Shown one piece after another: positions 1-6,884 of a DNA stretch of 14,723 bases (position 1 is the first letter of the stretch; each line of letters begins with the position of its first letter). The notes under the pieces were generated by a model. That model saw only the letters and a program-made list of their open reading frames with translations. It was not told the DNA's origin and did no database searches. The DNA lies in contig CAZLLR010000019.1 of assembly GCA_964560655.1 (NCBI GenBank), positions 1-14,723 on the forward strand, in the 5' to 3' direction. The stretch is from GCA-002772825 sp964560655. GTDB lineage: Bacteria > Patescibacteriota > Minisyncoccia > GCA-002772825. The position numbers and the translations under genes were made by a program.

Positions 1-2760
1 TCTGGCGTATCTGGTACTTCTGTCACTAATTGCACAGCAGGGAACAGGTCAGAAGATATTGTGTTTGATTCGTTTGGTACTGCAGCTTCTAGTACCCTTG
101 CTTTAGATGATGGTGCTGTAACATATTATTGGCGTGTCAAATTCTGGGATGATGAGCCGTCAGAAGGATCATGGAGTGCCACTAGCACATTTACACTACT
201 TGATTCGCCAACTGCTCCTTCATCTGTCTCAGCCACTAAAGATTCTGATACACAATTTACAATCAACTGGACAGATAATTCATCAAATGAAGATAGGTTT
301 GAGGTTGAGAGAAACACTGACGCTGGTGCAGGTTTTACGGGTTGGCTCCAAGTTGCTACCACTACAAGTGGCACGACTTCTTATGTCGATAATTCTGTTA
401 ATAGTACCACCACCCCTCCTCAAGCTGACGCGCGTTATCAATATAGAGTAAGATCTGCAAATACTGTCGGTAACTCTTCTTATGACACTGATGCCACAGT
501 TCACTACACAACCCCTGCTGACCCATCTGGCACAGGTGCTACATATGTCTCAGACACAGAGTTCACTATAGCTTGGACAGACAACTCTGCTCACGAAGAA
601 GGCTTTAAGATAGAGAGAAAGGATAACAGCGGTTCTTGGTCACAGATCGGCACCTCAAGCACTTCACCATATTCTGACACCACTACCACTGCAGATAATT
701 ATTATGAATACAGGACTAGGTCTTTCCTCTCAACATTAAACTCAGGCTACAGTGCGGATGCTACTTTGCACTACACGACACCAGATATTCCGACCATTGG
801 GACTCCAGCGGTGAGCGCCACCTCTACCATCACTTGGACTTGGACAGATAACTCAAGTTACGAGGATTCTTTCCGCTTAGATTATACGGTGGGCACTACT
901 ACAGGAGTTGATAAAGACGGCATCGTAGCGGATGCAACCACATGGCAATCTACCGGCTTAAGTGAGAACACCGCTTATGCTGTCCACGCTCATGCTTTTA
1001 GGACGGACAGAGGAGAATCAACTGCTTCAGCTGATTCTTCTACCGTATATACATTAGCTCCGACACCTACTAATTTTACTTCTATAGGTGGCACAGCTAG
1101 CACGACTGTCCAAGTAGATACTTTTTCAAACGATACTCTTGGTTCATCTGGGTACTATTTTACTAACACCACTAATAGTTCGAACTCCGGTTGGATTGCA
1201 AATAGCTTCTGGTCAGAGACCGGACTTACTTGTGGTACTTCATATGATTACACTGTCAAATACAGAAATGGTGACGGTATAGAGACAAGTACCACTTCTG
1301 TGTCACAGTCAACCGATGCTTGTGCAGTAGTTGCAACACCAGCTGCTCCAGTTGTCGCAATATCCGGTGGAGGAGGCGCACCAGGGGCTGTCTCATCTTC
1401 AGGCTCAAATATCCCTAAGCCAATCTTTCAGATAATTCATTCAGACGGGACAATTACTTATCCTGTCAAGAAAGTTGTTGAAGAGGTGAAAGATATTTTA
1501 AGTCCTATTGGGTCTGAAATTGTTAAGAATATCACTTCACCTATTAAAAAATCAATTGACATAATTAAAGAAAAGATAAGTCCTAACGAACCAAAAGAAG
1601 AAGTTATTTCGCCTCAAGTTCCGCCTGTCTTTACTGGCAATTGGGATACACTACCAAATAAACCACTTGAGAAATTTGTCCTAAGTTCACTTCCTCGAGA
1701 GATTAATATCTTAGCTCAGAAATTCCCTCGATTAAAGCAAACTTTTGCCGAAGTTGGAGTCAGTAAGATTTCAGACCTTAGTAAATTAAAAAATGTCAAA
1801 CTAACTCTTCCTGCCTTAGAAGAGATGAGAGGTGTACCTCTTTCAGAGTTACCTCTATATACTAAGCAAGCCTTACCAAGTGAGATAGTCTTTGCTCGTT
1901 CTGGAGGAGAATTGATAGACTATAGCATACTGTTGTCTCTAAATGACAAAGGGGAGCCGGAACAGAAGATTAGCGCCATCTCTGGTAATACTATGAATTT
2001 GGTAGTAAAACCAGATAATCTTGTAAAAAGTGTTAAAGGATATATTGTATTAAAGAAGATAGGCAATGAACAATCTAAAGAGAAAGATAATAATCAAGTT
2101 TCAGAAAAAGGATTACCACTTAGTTCTTTATTAAGTTCAGTTTTATTTACTAATCCTTCTTTGGCTCAAGAACATACCCCAGAGGATATTGAGGAGAAGT
2201 TTGTCCTCCTTGAGTTTGAGTATACTGACCCAGACGGTGACGGTATCTATACGGCTAATATCAAAGCCCCTAAGGTAAGTGGTGAGTATGAGATCATCAC
2301 AGTTATGGATTACCAAGACCCTTCTCTAGGAACAAAGGAGATTAGATTGATAACATTGATAGATCCAGAGGGATATATTTACGAGAAGGTCGGTGGTCAA
2401 GAGCTGAGAGTAACCGGGGCTACTGCTTCCTTGTATCATCTTAATCCAAAATCTAAGATATATGAAATCTGGCCCGCCTCTCGTTATCAACAAGATAATC
2501 CACAGACTACAGACAAGACGGGTAACTATTCATTCTTAGTACCAGAAGGGGAGTATTATCTTAGTGTGGAAGCTCCTGGGTATTTGCCATATAAAGGAGA
2601 GTCTTTTGCAGTAAAAGAGGGAAGAGGGATACATACAAACATTGAACTAAAGACTAAGTATGGCTGGATAAAAGTGGTCGATTGGAAGGTGGTGTTGATA
2701 GTTTTTGTTTTTATCTTGTTGTTTTACAATTTTTATCGTGATAAAATAAGGAATAAATAA
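1..2760 (+). CDS. Fibronectin type III repeat surface protein, C-terminally membrane-anchored (5' partial)
   Basis: The frame is open from base 1, so the gene starts upstream; the GTG at 61 is only the first in-window start codon. The visible 919 residues hold an Fn3-like segment (YYWRVKFWDDEPSEGSWS), then about four Fn3-type domains, three of them marked by a WTDNS motif (W codons at 268, 574 and 841). A Ser/Gly-rich linker near 1350-1410 and a charged Pro/Lys stretch lead to a mixed alpha/beta region. A hydrophobic stretch ending SLAQ (about 2110-2170) precedes a DPDGDG calcium-loop-like motif and a carboxypeptidase-regulatory-like beta domain (about 2390-2640). The last 25 residues form one hydrophobic helix with a basic tail (FYRDKIRNK), placing the repeats outside the cell. 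Family knowledge: Fn3 arrays on a membrane anchor act in adhesion or as wall spacers. The exact role is unknown. Confidence 0.85.
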   Translation, partial: SGVSGTSVTNCTAGNRSEDIVFDSFGTAASSTLALDDGAVTYYWRVKFWDDEPSEGSWSATSTFTLLDSPTAPSSVSATKDSDTQFTINWTDNSSNEDRFEVERNTDAGAGFTGWLQVATTTSGTTSYVDNSVNSTTTPPQADARYQYRVRSANTVGNSSYDTDATVHYTTPADPSGTGATYVSDTEFTIAWTDNSAHEEGFKIERKDNSGSWSQIGTSSTSPYSDTTTTADNYYEYRTRSFLSTLNSGYSADATLHYTTPDIPTIGTPAVSATSTITWTWTDNSSYEDSFRLDYTVGTTTGVDKDGIVADATTWQSTGLSENTAYAVHAHAFRTDRGESTASADSSTVYTLAPTPTNFTSIGGTASTTVQVDTFSNDTLGSSGYYFTNTTNSSNSGWIANSFWSETGLTCGTSYDYTVKYRNGDGIETSTTSVSQSTDACAVVATPAAPVVAISGGGGAPGAVSSSGSNIPKPIFQIIHSDGTITYPVKKVVEEVKDILSPIGSEIVKNITSPIKKSIDIIKEKISPNEPKEEVISPQVPPVFTGNWDTLPNKPLEKFVLSSLPREINILAQKFPRLKQTFAEVGVSKISDLSKLKNVKLTLPALEEMRGVPLSELPLYTKQALPSEIVFARSGGELIDYSILLSLNDKGEPEQKISAISGNTMNLVVKPDNLVKSVKGYIVLKKIGNEQSKEKDNNQVSEKGLPLSSLLSSVLFTNPSLAQEHTPEDIEEKFVLLEFEYTDPDGDGIYTANIKAPKVSGEYEIITVMDYQDPSLGTKEIRLITLIDPEGYIYEKVGGQELRVTGATASLYHLNPKSKIYEIWPASRYQQDNPQTTDKTGNYSFLVPEGEYYLSVEAPGYLPYKGESFAVKEGRGIHTNIELKTKYGWIKVVDWKVVLIVFVFILLFYNFYRDKIRNK
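208..1320 (+). repeat. Array of about four divergent Fn3-type domain repeats within the surface protein
   Basis: Domains begin near 208, 517, 784 and 1063. Domains 1-3 share WTDNS(S/A)xx(E/D) about 20 residues in, and domains 1 and 2 end with DAT(V/L)HYTTP. The repeats diverge at DNA level, so they reflect old domain duplication rather than a recent tandem expansion. Domain 4 is the weakest match. Confidence 0.7.
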
Positions 2761-2761
2761 T

Positions 2762-3145
2762 ATGTCAGAAGAAAATAAAAAATTTCTAGGATTAAAACTA
2801 AATGTTTGGCCTGTTATCGTTATCGCAATTTTGATTACTAGTAATATTTTTTTCGTTATAAAATATATTAGCGTCAAAGGTGAAGTTGGTCAGTTAAAAA
2901 TAACGCAAGTAGAGCAAAAAGAAAGCAATAAAGTTCTAGGCTTTACTAAGTTATTTGTAGAGAAGGTCTTAAGATCAGAGCAGGAGGTAGACTTTGAGAC
3001 TAGGCTAAAATTAGAAAATACCATAAGGGAGACTGGAGATAAAGAGATCTTGGCTGAATGGCAAAAGTTTATCCAAAGCACAACTGAAGAAGAAGCCAGA
3101 GATGGAGTTAAAAATCTACTTGGAGTCTTGTTGGATAAAATTTAA
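2762..3145 (+). CDS. Small single-pass membrane protein with coiled-coil-like tail, unknown function
   Basis: A 127-residue protein I do not recognise. Residues 1-12 are charged, about 13-36 form one long hydrophobic helix (VWPVIVIAILITSNIFFVIKYI), and the rest is a charged, helix-prone segment (KGEVGQLKITQVEQKESNK and onward) with no cysteines and no catalytic signature. The N-terminus is probably cytoplasmic with the helical tail outside, but topology is not certain. Its ATG lies one base after the stop of the Fn3 protein, and an AAGGA at about 2750 can act as ribosome binding site, so the two are almost surely co-transcribed. It may help anchor or assemble the surface protein; that is inference from position only. 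Confidence 0.75.
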   Translation: MSEENKKFLGLKLNVWPVIVIAILITSNIFFVIKYISVKGEVGQLKITQVEQKESNKVLGFTKLFVEKVLRSEQEVDFETRLKLENTIRETGDKEILAEWQKFIQSTTEEEARDGVKNLLGVLLDKI

Positions 3146-3165
3146 TACTCATAATTTTTTAGTCT

Positions 3166-3203
3166 AAAAAAAGAAAAGACCCCGGCAAAATAAACGCCGG
3201 GGT
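3166..3203 (-). terminator. Intrinsic terminator of the 3218-3502 gene
   Basis: An 8-bp perfect GC-rich stem (ACCCCGGC at 3179-3186 with GCCGGGGT at 3196-3203, 9-nt loop). Read on the minus strand it is followed by CTTTTCTTTTTTT (3178-3166). On the plus strand no T-tract follows, so it serves the minus-strand gene. Confidence 0.9.
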
Positions 3204-3217
3204 ATAATGGGCAATCT

Positions 3218-3502
3218 TTACAAGGAGGGCTGATTTGTTGCGGGATGGAGTTCTAAGAGAGTAGTAACTTCGATGTTATATTTGCCTAAGGCCTTTAGCC
3301 TTTTTACAAGTGCGTCTATCTGGTTGCTGGCTAAGATTCTAATACGTAAGAATGGTTGTTGAACTAGATTTCTGTCAATACAAAATGATGGTACTCCAGT
3401 GCAGACTATTTCTTTTGAATAAGGAAGATCTTTTGTTATCTCAAAGATTTCTTCAGCAACATCAGCAGGACCTTTAACTCCATGAATCTCGATATTTATC
3501 AT
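3218..3502 (-). CDS. Small soluble protein of unknown function, ferredoxin-like pattern
   Basis: 94 residues starting MINIEIHGVKG. I do not recognise the family. The hydrophobicity pattern reads strand (INIEIHG), helix (PADVAEEIFEITKDL), strand (EIVCTGVPSFCI), strand (FLRIRILAS), helix (IDALVKRLKALG), strand (IEVTTLLELH), which would suit a beta-alpha-beta-beta-alpha-beta ferredoxin-like fold; this is inference. Two cysteines (VCTGVPSFC) are too few to call a metal site. The start is fixed by a strong AAAGGAGG 8 bases upstream, and a strong terminator follows 14 bases after the stop. It lies directly downstream of tRNA-Leu on the same strand and may share its transcript if the assembly gap is small. 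Confidence 0.75.
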   Translation of the reverse strand: MINIEIHGVKGPADVAEEIFEITKDLPYSKEIVCTGVPSFCIDRNLVQQPFLRIRILASNQIDALVKRLKALGKYNIEVTTLLELHPATNQPSL

Positions 3503-3510
3503 GTCTACTA

Positions 3511-3518
3511 CCTCCTTT
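3511..3518 (-). promoter_or_regulatory. Strong Shine-Dalgarno of the 3218-3502 gene
   Basis: AAAGGAGG on the minus strand, 8 bases from the ATG at 3502. It contrasts with the SD-less housekeeping genes elsewhere in the window. Confidence 0.85.
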
Positions 3519-3541
3519 ATTATTAAGGATCTTTAGTTGTC

Positions 3542-3563
3542 TGTGCCGGAGGAGGGAGTTGAA
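3542..3563. repeat. 22-bp exact copy of the tRNA-Leu 3' end at the left edge of the gap
   Basis: Bases 3542-3563 are identical to 3664-3685, which contain the T-arm and acceptor 3' strand of the tRNA. One copy is the last sequence before the N run and the other the first after it, as expected of two overlapping contig ends. Confidence 0.9.
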
Positions 3564-3663
3564 NNNNNNNNNNNNNNNNNNNNNNNNNNNNNNNNNNNNN
3601 NNNNNNNNNNNNNNNNNNNNNNNNNNNNNNNNNNNNNNNNNNNNNNNNNNNNNNNNNNNNNNN
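3564..3663. other. Assembly gap (100 N)
   Basis: Exactly 100 N, a usual placeholder for unknown gap length. Nothing can be annotated here, and reading frames spanning it are meaningless. Confidence 0.98.
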
Positions 3664-3665
3664 TG

Positions 3666-3749
3666 TGCCGGAGGAGGGAGTTGAACCCTCATGGAAATAA
3701 ATCCACACGATTTTGAGTCGTGCGCGTATGCCAATTCCGCCACTCCGGC
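3666..3749 (-). tRNA. tRNA-Leu, anticodon CAA
   Basis: An 84-nt type II tRNA on the minus strand. The acceptor stem GCCGGAG pairs with CTCCGGC (discriminator A), the D-arm region is GCGGAATTGGCATACGC, and the anticodon stem CACGA/TCGTG encloses the loop CTCAAAA, giving anticodon CAA (reads UUG). A long variable arm (TGGA/TCCA) and T-arm GAGGG-TTCAACT-CCCTC follow. The leucine identity follows from the long variable arm, the anticodon and the A discriminator. No CCA is encoded: the discriminator is followed by CA and then the gap, so a CCA-adding enzyme would be needed. Confidence 0.95.
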
Positions 3750-3767
3750 ATAATGAAATCTTAGGAA

Positions 3768-3796
3768 ATAATATCAAATTTTGCCCTAAAAATCAA
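3768..3796 (-). promoter_or_regulatory. Promoter of tRNA-Leu
   Basis: On the minus strand: TTGATT (3796-3791), 17-bp spacer, TATTAT (3773-3768) with an upstream TGA (extended -10). The predicted start lies about 12 bases before the tRNA. Confidence 0.65.
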
Positions 3797-3825
3797 TTTA
3801 TATTTTTCGTATAATTTTTTTAAAG

Positions 3826-3853
3826 TTGAATTTCTGATGAGTTTTGATATAAT
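3826..3853 (+). promoter_or_regulatory. Promoter of parB
   Basis: TTGAAT (3826-3831), 16-bp spacer, TATAAT (3848-3853) preceded by TGA, an extended -10. The upstream ATG at 3837 lies between the two hexamers and could not be on this transcript, so ATG 3864 is preferred. The string AGTTTTGATATAAT recurs exactly before the ROK gene at 13501-13514. Confidence 0.75.
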
Positions 3854-3863
3854 CAATCTAATT

Positions 3864-4856
3864 ATGTCTAACTTACATAGCAACTCAATATTTTGGATAG
3901 AGGTTGATAAGATTAACCCTAACCCTTACCAGCCTAGGCGTGAATTTGACGAAGACAAGCTTGGTGATCTTGCCGAGTCAATTCGTCAGTATGGCATATT
4001 ACAGCCACTGGTTGTTACTCGAAAAGAAATAGAAACCGATACTGGAATTATGGTCGAGTACGAACTTTTAGCTGGAGAGAGAAGATTAAGGGCCTCTAAG
4101 AAAGCTGGTCTTTTTCAAGTGCCAGTTATCATAAGAAATGATGAGAGCTCAAAGGTTAAATTAGAAATCGCTATAATAGAAAATCTTCAGAGGGAAGATT
4201 TAAATCCCGTAGAAAAGGCAAGAGCTTTTAAGAGGCTTGTGGATGAGTTTAGTTTAAAGCATCATGAAGTTGCGGCTAAAATAAGTAAGAGTAGAGAATT
4301 TGTATCAAACAGTATAAGGATCTTAGGACTGCCAGAAATAATTTTAATGGGTCTTGGAGAGGGCAAGATCAATGAGGGGCACACACGCCCACTTCTTATG
4401 TTGTCCGACCGACCGGATGACCAGATGACACTCTTTGAAGAGATTATGGTAAAGAAGATGACTGTCAGAGAGGCAGAGGGTATCGCAAGGAGTATAGCAA
4501 AAGAACGTGTACGAAAGCATAATGTAGTGCTTGACCCTGAGACCCAGAATATTGAGAACAAATTATCTGACGGGCTTGGTACAAGGGTTCAACTTGAAAG
4601 GATAGGGGAGAAAGGCAAGATAGTCATTAGTTTCTTCTCAGGAGAAGAGCTTGAGGCTTTACTATCTAAATTAAGTAACGAGGCATTATCTCAAGAAGAC
4701 AGATACGCCCCATCTTCACTCCAAATTGAGAGTAATAAAGAAAAGAAGATAGAAGATACTCTAACAGGACTTGATGATTTTCCAACCGCTCTCTCTCGCT
4801 CTGTAGAACCTAATATAGAACTTGACGAGGACCACTTAGATAATTTTACAATTTAG
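3864..4856 (+). CDS. parB: ParB/Noc-family chromosome partitioning protein
   Basis: 330 residues from ATG 3864; a 339-residue version from 3837 is possible, but that codon lies inside the promoter. The N-terminal ParB nuclease-like (CTPase) domain starts at IFWIEVDKINPNPYQPRR and carries AGERRLRA (70-77) and ENLQRED (106-112), the nucleotide-binding boxes. A helix-turn-helix DNA-binding region covers about 133-155 (HHEVAAKISKSREFVSNSIR), followed by the EGKINEGHTRPLL segment (165-178) typical of ParB. A short beta domain (GTRVQLERIGEKGKIVISFFSGEELEALL, given in part: residues 239-268) and an acidic tail end it. ParB loads on parS sites as a sliding CTP clamp and works with ParA. No parA is adjacent and I saw no canonical parS here. 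Its end overlaps the convergent Rel gene by 11 bp. Confidence 0.92.
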   Translation: MSNLHSNSIFWIEVDKINPNPYQPRREFDEDKLGDLAESIRQYGILQPLVVTRKEIETDTGIMVEYELLAGERRLRASKKAGLFQVPVIIRNDESSKVKLEIAIIENLQREDLNPVEKARAFKRLVDEFSLKHHEVAAKISKSREFVSNSIRILGLPEIILMGLGEGKINEGHTRPLLMLSDRPDDQMTLFEEIMVKKMTVREAEGIARSIAKERVRKHNVVLDPETQNIENKLSDGLGTRVQLERIGEKGKIVISFFSGEELEALLSKLSNEALSQEDRYAPSSLQIESNKEKKIEDTLTGLDDFPTALSRSVEPNIELDEDHLDNFTI

Positions 4857-6558
4857 TTCGAGGGACAACTTCTTTTATATGCTTTATTTTTTCAAGTTTT
4901 GATTTTATCTTTTTAAATTGAGTAGGATTTTTTGGTATAAATAAGATATTTATTATTTTAAACCCGTTCTCTTCTCTTGTGTTTGTATTTTCAATATTTG
5001 CCCTGAACTCTGAAAAGGCTGAAGCGATATCTTTTAGAAGTCCCACTCGATTGTCAGCTTTTATCATCAGTTCTACTTTTTCTGTATTTTTAGTATTCTT
5101 TTCTGGTGTATCAGATAGTATATAACCGTATTTCTTTAAGGATAATTTTATCTGTTTTTTTGCTAAGGTCGTCTTCGCTGTCTTTAGCCATACTATATTT
5201 GGTTTCTTGCCTTTTATAGTTTGTACTTCTACGATGTCCCCATTATTTAATACAGTATCAAGTGAAGAAAACTTCTCATTAACTTTAGCCCCACTTGCTT
5301 TGTTTCCTATCGCAGAGTGTATGGCATAAGCAAAATCTATTACCGTCGAATCTTTTGGTAGGTCTATGACGTCTCCTTGTGGAGTAAATGTAAAGACGCG
5401 GTCTTCAAAGAAGTCCATTCTCAAATTTTCTAAAAAATCTTCCGGGCTTGATACATCTTTTTGCCAGTCCAGAAGTTGGTTTACCCAAGCAAGCTTGGGG
5501 TTAGACGACCAACTTTTTTTAGATACATTCTCTTTGTAGGCCCAATGAGCGGCAATACCGTATTCAGCTTCTTTATGCATCTTCGCCGTCCTTATTTGGA
5601 TTTCTGCTATCCTTCCTTTTTCAGTGAAGACGGTAGTGTGCAGACTTTGATAGCCATTTAGCTTAGGGAGTGCTATATAATCTTTTATCCTGCCGGGGAG
5701 AGGTTTATATATCTTATGTATGATACCTAGTACACGGTAACAATCTTCGACACTGTCCACAATGATTCTTAAGGCAGAGAGATCATAGATACGGTCTATC
5801 TGCATGTCGTTGTCTTTAAGTTTCTTATATAAGCTCCAGAGGCGTTTTACTCTTTTGTTGATACTTATAGACTTGACCCCTTCCTTCTCAAGCTCTGTCT
5901 CAATAGTATGTTTTACTATCATCAGATACTTCTCGCTTTCTTTAAGTTTCTCTTTAGATATTTTTTTTACTATTTTATATTGCTTGGGATGTAAGTGGGG
6001 AAACACAAGATCCTCAAGCTCTCCTTTGAAGTAACCCATCCCTAGTCTATTGGCTATCGGCACATATATCTCAGCTGTATCTTGCGCTATCCTCTTTCTC
6101 TTTTCTTCTCGGACATATTCCAGCGTCTGCATATTATGTAGTCTGTCTGCAAGTTTTATAAGGATCACCCTTATATCTTTTGCCATTGATAAGAAGAGTT
6201 TTCTTAAATTCTCTACATGGCGCTCTACGCCGGTGTATTTTAACTTACCAAGTTTCGTAGCTCCTTTGATAAGGCTCAATATCTCATCGCCGAACTCTTT
6301 CCTTATCTCTTTTTCTGTTGCGGTAGTATCTTCTATTATGTCATGGAGAAGTCCAGATGCGATGGTGGCAGTGTCTAAGTGTAGGGAGGCTAGAATCTTT
6401 GCTGTCTCAAAAGGGTGTGAGAAATAAGGCTGCCCAGAGAATCTTTCTTGTCCTTCATGGGCATGTTTGGCAAAGGCGTAAGCCTTCTCTATAACCTTAA
6501 TATCAGCCTCTGAAGGCTCTTTTATTTGAGCTGTTATTTCTTGTATATCGTATTCCAT
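4846..6558 (-). CDS. relA: RelA/SpoT-family bifunctional (p)ppGpp synthetase/hydrolase, compact form
   Basis: 570 residues, against about 700-750 for usual long Rel proteins. The hydrolase HD domain is intact: H48, HDIIEDT (72-78) and LADRLHNM (136-143). The synthetase domain follows (about 235-345) with YDLSALRI, LPGRIKDYIALPKLNGYQSL (a 20-residue core), E319 in EIQIRT and AEYGIAAHWAYKE. A TGS domain spans about 387-447 (VFTFTPQGDVIDLPKDSTV) and an ACT domain about 495-565. Between TGS and ACT only about 48 residues remain, so most of the helical domain and the whole conserved-cysteine/zinc-finger (RIS) domain are missing. Both activities look possible; ribosome coupling may be altered. There is no SD at the start. 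A minus-strand TATAAT at 6608-6603 predicts a leader of about 38 nt containing a small hairpin. Confidence 0.93.
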   Translation of the reverse strand: MEYDIQEITAQIKEPSEADIKVIEKAYAFAKHAHEGQERFSGQPYFSHPFETAKILASLHLDTATIASGLLHDIIEDTTATEKEIRKEFGDEILSLIKGATKLGKLKYTGVERHVENLRKLFLSMAKDIRVILIKLADRLHNMQTLEYVREEKRKRIAQDTAEIYVPIANRLGMGYFKGELEDLVFPHLHPKQYKIVKKISKEKLKESEKYLMIVKHTIETELEKEGVKSISINKRVKRLWSLYKKLKDNDMQIDRIYDLSALRIIVDSVEDCYRVLGIIHKIYKPLPGRIKDYIALPKLNGYQSLHTTVFTEKGRIAEIQIRTAKMHKEAEYGIAAHWAYKENVSKKSWSSNPKLAWVNQLLDWQKDVSSPEDFLENLRMDFFEDRVFTFTPQGDVIDLPKDSTVIDFAYAIHSAIGNKASGAKVNEKFSSLDTVLNNGDIVEVQTIKGKKPNIVWLKTAKTTLAKKQIKLSLKKYGYILSDTPEKNTKNTEKVELMIKADNRVGLLKDIASAFSEFRANIENTNTREENGFKIINILFIPKNPTQFKKIKSKLEKIKHIKEVVPRTKL

Positions 6559-6563
6559 AAGGT

Positions 6564-6587
6564 GTTAATCCGCTAAGCGGGGTTGAC
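6564..6587. repeat. Intergenic palindrome, GTTAATCCGC / GCGGGGTTGAC type
   Basis: Pairing GTTAAT (6564-6569) with GTTGAC (6582-6587) using two G-U pairs, plus CCGC/GCGG around loop TAA, gives a 10-bp hairpin with one bulged G on the plus-strand RNA. It lies in the Rel leader (minus), and its right arm carries the TTGACT used as -35 on the plus strand. It is related to the palindromes at 7110, 11590 and 12205. Confidence 0.6.
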
Positions 6588-6612
6588 TTTTACAATTGTT
6601 TTATTATACAAT
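6583..6612 (+). promoter_or_regulatory. Candidate promoter of the small-ORF locus
   Basis: TTGACT (6583-6588), 18-bp spacer, TACAAT (6607-6612). The predicted start near 6619 gives a leader of about 68 nt before the GTG at 6687. The minus-strand Rel -10 (6608-6603) overlaps it, so the two promoters would compete. Confidence 0.5.
6603..6608 (-). promoter_or_regulatory. Candidate -10 of the Rel gene
   Basis: TATAAT on the minus strand, 44 bases before the ATG at 6558. No good -35 is visible at the right distance, so this call is tentative. Confidence 0.4.
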
Positions 6613-6686
6613 AGATATAGAAAAATGGAAAGTTGATAACTATTGAAGTATCGAAGGTAAATGCCCTTTAAAAAGGAGGTTTTACT

Positions 6687-6830
6687 GTGGATGTAACTAG
6701 AGTGGGTAGCTTTTCTTACAGAAAAAGAAAGAGGATTGATATTCATTGCTCTGCAAAAAAAAGAACCCAAAGCCCGTCAGGTCCTAAAACCAGAGAGAAA
6801 AACAAAAAAGAAAGAAGGAGGAAAAAGTAA
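6687..6830 (+). CDS. Very basic 47-residue small protein, unknown function
   Basis: A GTG start 7 bases behind a near-perfect AAGGAGG (6673-6679) opens a 47-codon frame ending TAA at 6828-6830. The product begins MDVTRVGSFSYRKRKRIDIH and ends KTREKNKKERRRKK. Over a third of its residues are Lys or Arg, and it has one cysteine and no hydrophobic core. Such composition suits RNA or DNA binding or a ribosome-associated role, but I recognise no family. The strong, well-spaced SD and upstream promoter are the main support; A-rich DNA can yield Lys-rich frames by chance. It is followed after 34 bases by another SD-led ORF, so the two would form a small operon ending at the terminator at 7065-7096. 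Confidence 0.55.
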   Translation: MDVTRVGSFSYRKRKRIDIHCSAKKRTQSPSGPKTREKNKKERRRKK

Positions 6831-6843
6831 AACGCGCTAGTTC

Positions 6844-6884
6844 AACCTTAATTGGAGGTGGATCATGGCGAAGCTTTTAAGGTT
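6844..6884 (+). promoter_or_regulatory. Hairpin enclosing the ribosome binding site of the 6865 ORF
   Basis: AACCTTAA (6844-6851) is the exact complement of TTAAGGTT (6877-6884). The loop holds the SD GGAGGT (6854-6859) and the ATG at 6865. The same CCTTAA could instead pair with TTAAGG at 6917-6922 inside the next hairpin, so two exclusive folds are possible. That is a control device in principle, unproven. Confidence 0.4.

Noticed and set aside
61..63. GTG at 61 as the start of the Fn3 protein
   Set aside because: The frame is open to base 1 and residues before 61 fit the same domain, so the gene is cut by the window edge.
3474..3777. Minus-strand reading frames crossing the N run
   Set aside because: They are translations of the tRNA and unknown bases and have no coding meaning.
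3837..3839. ATG 3837 as parB start
   Set aside because: It lies between the -35 and the -10 of the best promoter and adds nine residues not seen in the domain; ATG 3864 fits better.
6661..6696. 11-codon ORF (MPFKKEVLLWM) overlapping the start of the 47-residue gene
   Set aside because: It could be a leader peptide, but its own SD is poor and too close to the ATG, and it runs through the real SD.
6573..6770. 65-codon minus-strand ORF
   Set aside because: It has no SD, overlaps two promoters and the SD-led plus-strand ORF, and its product looks random.
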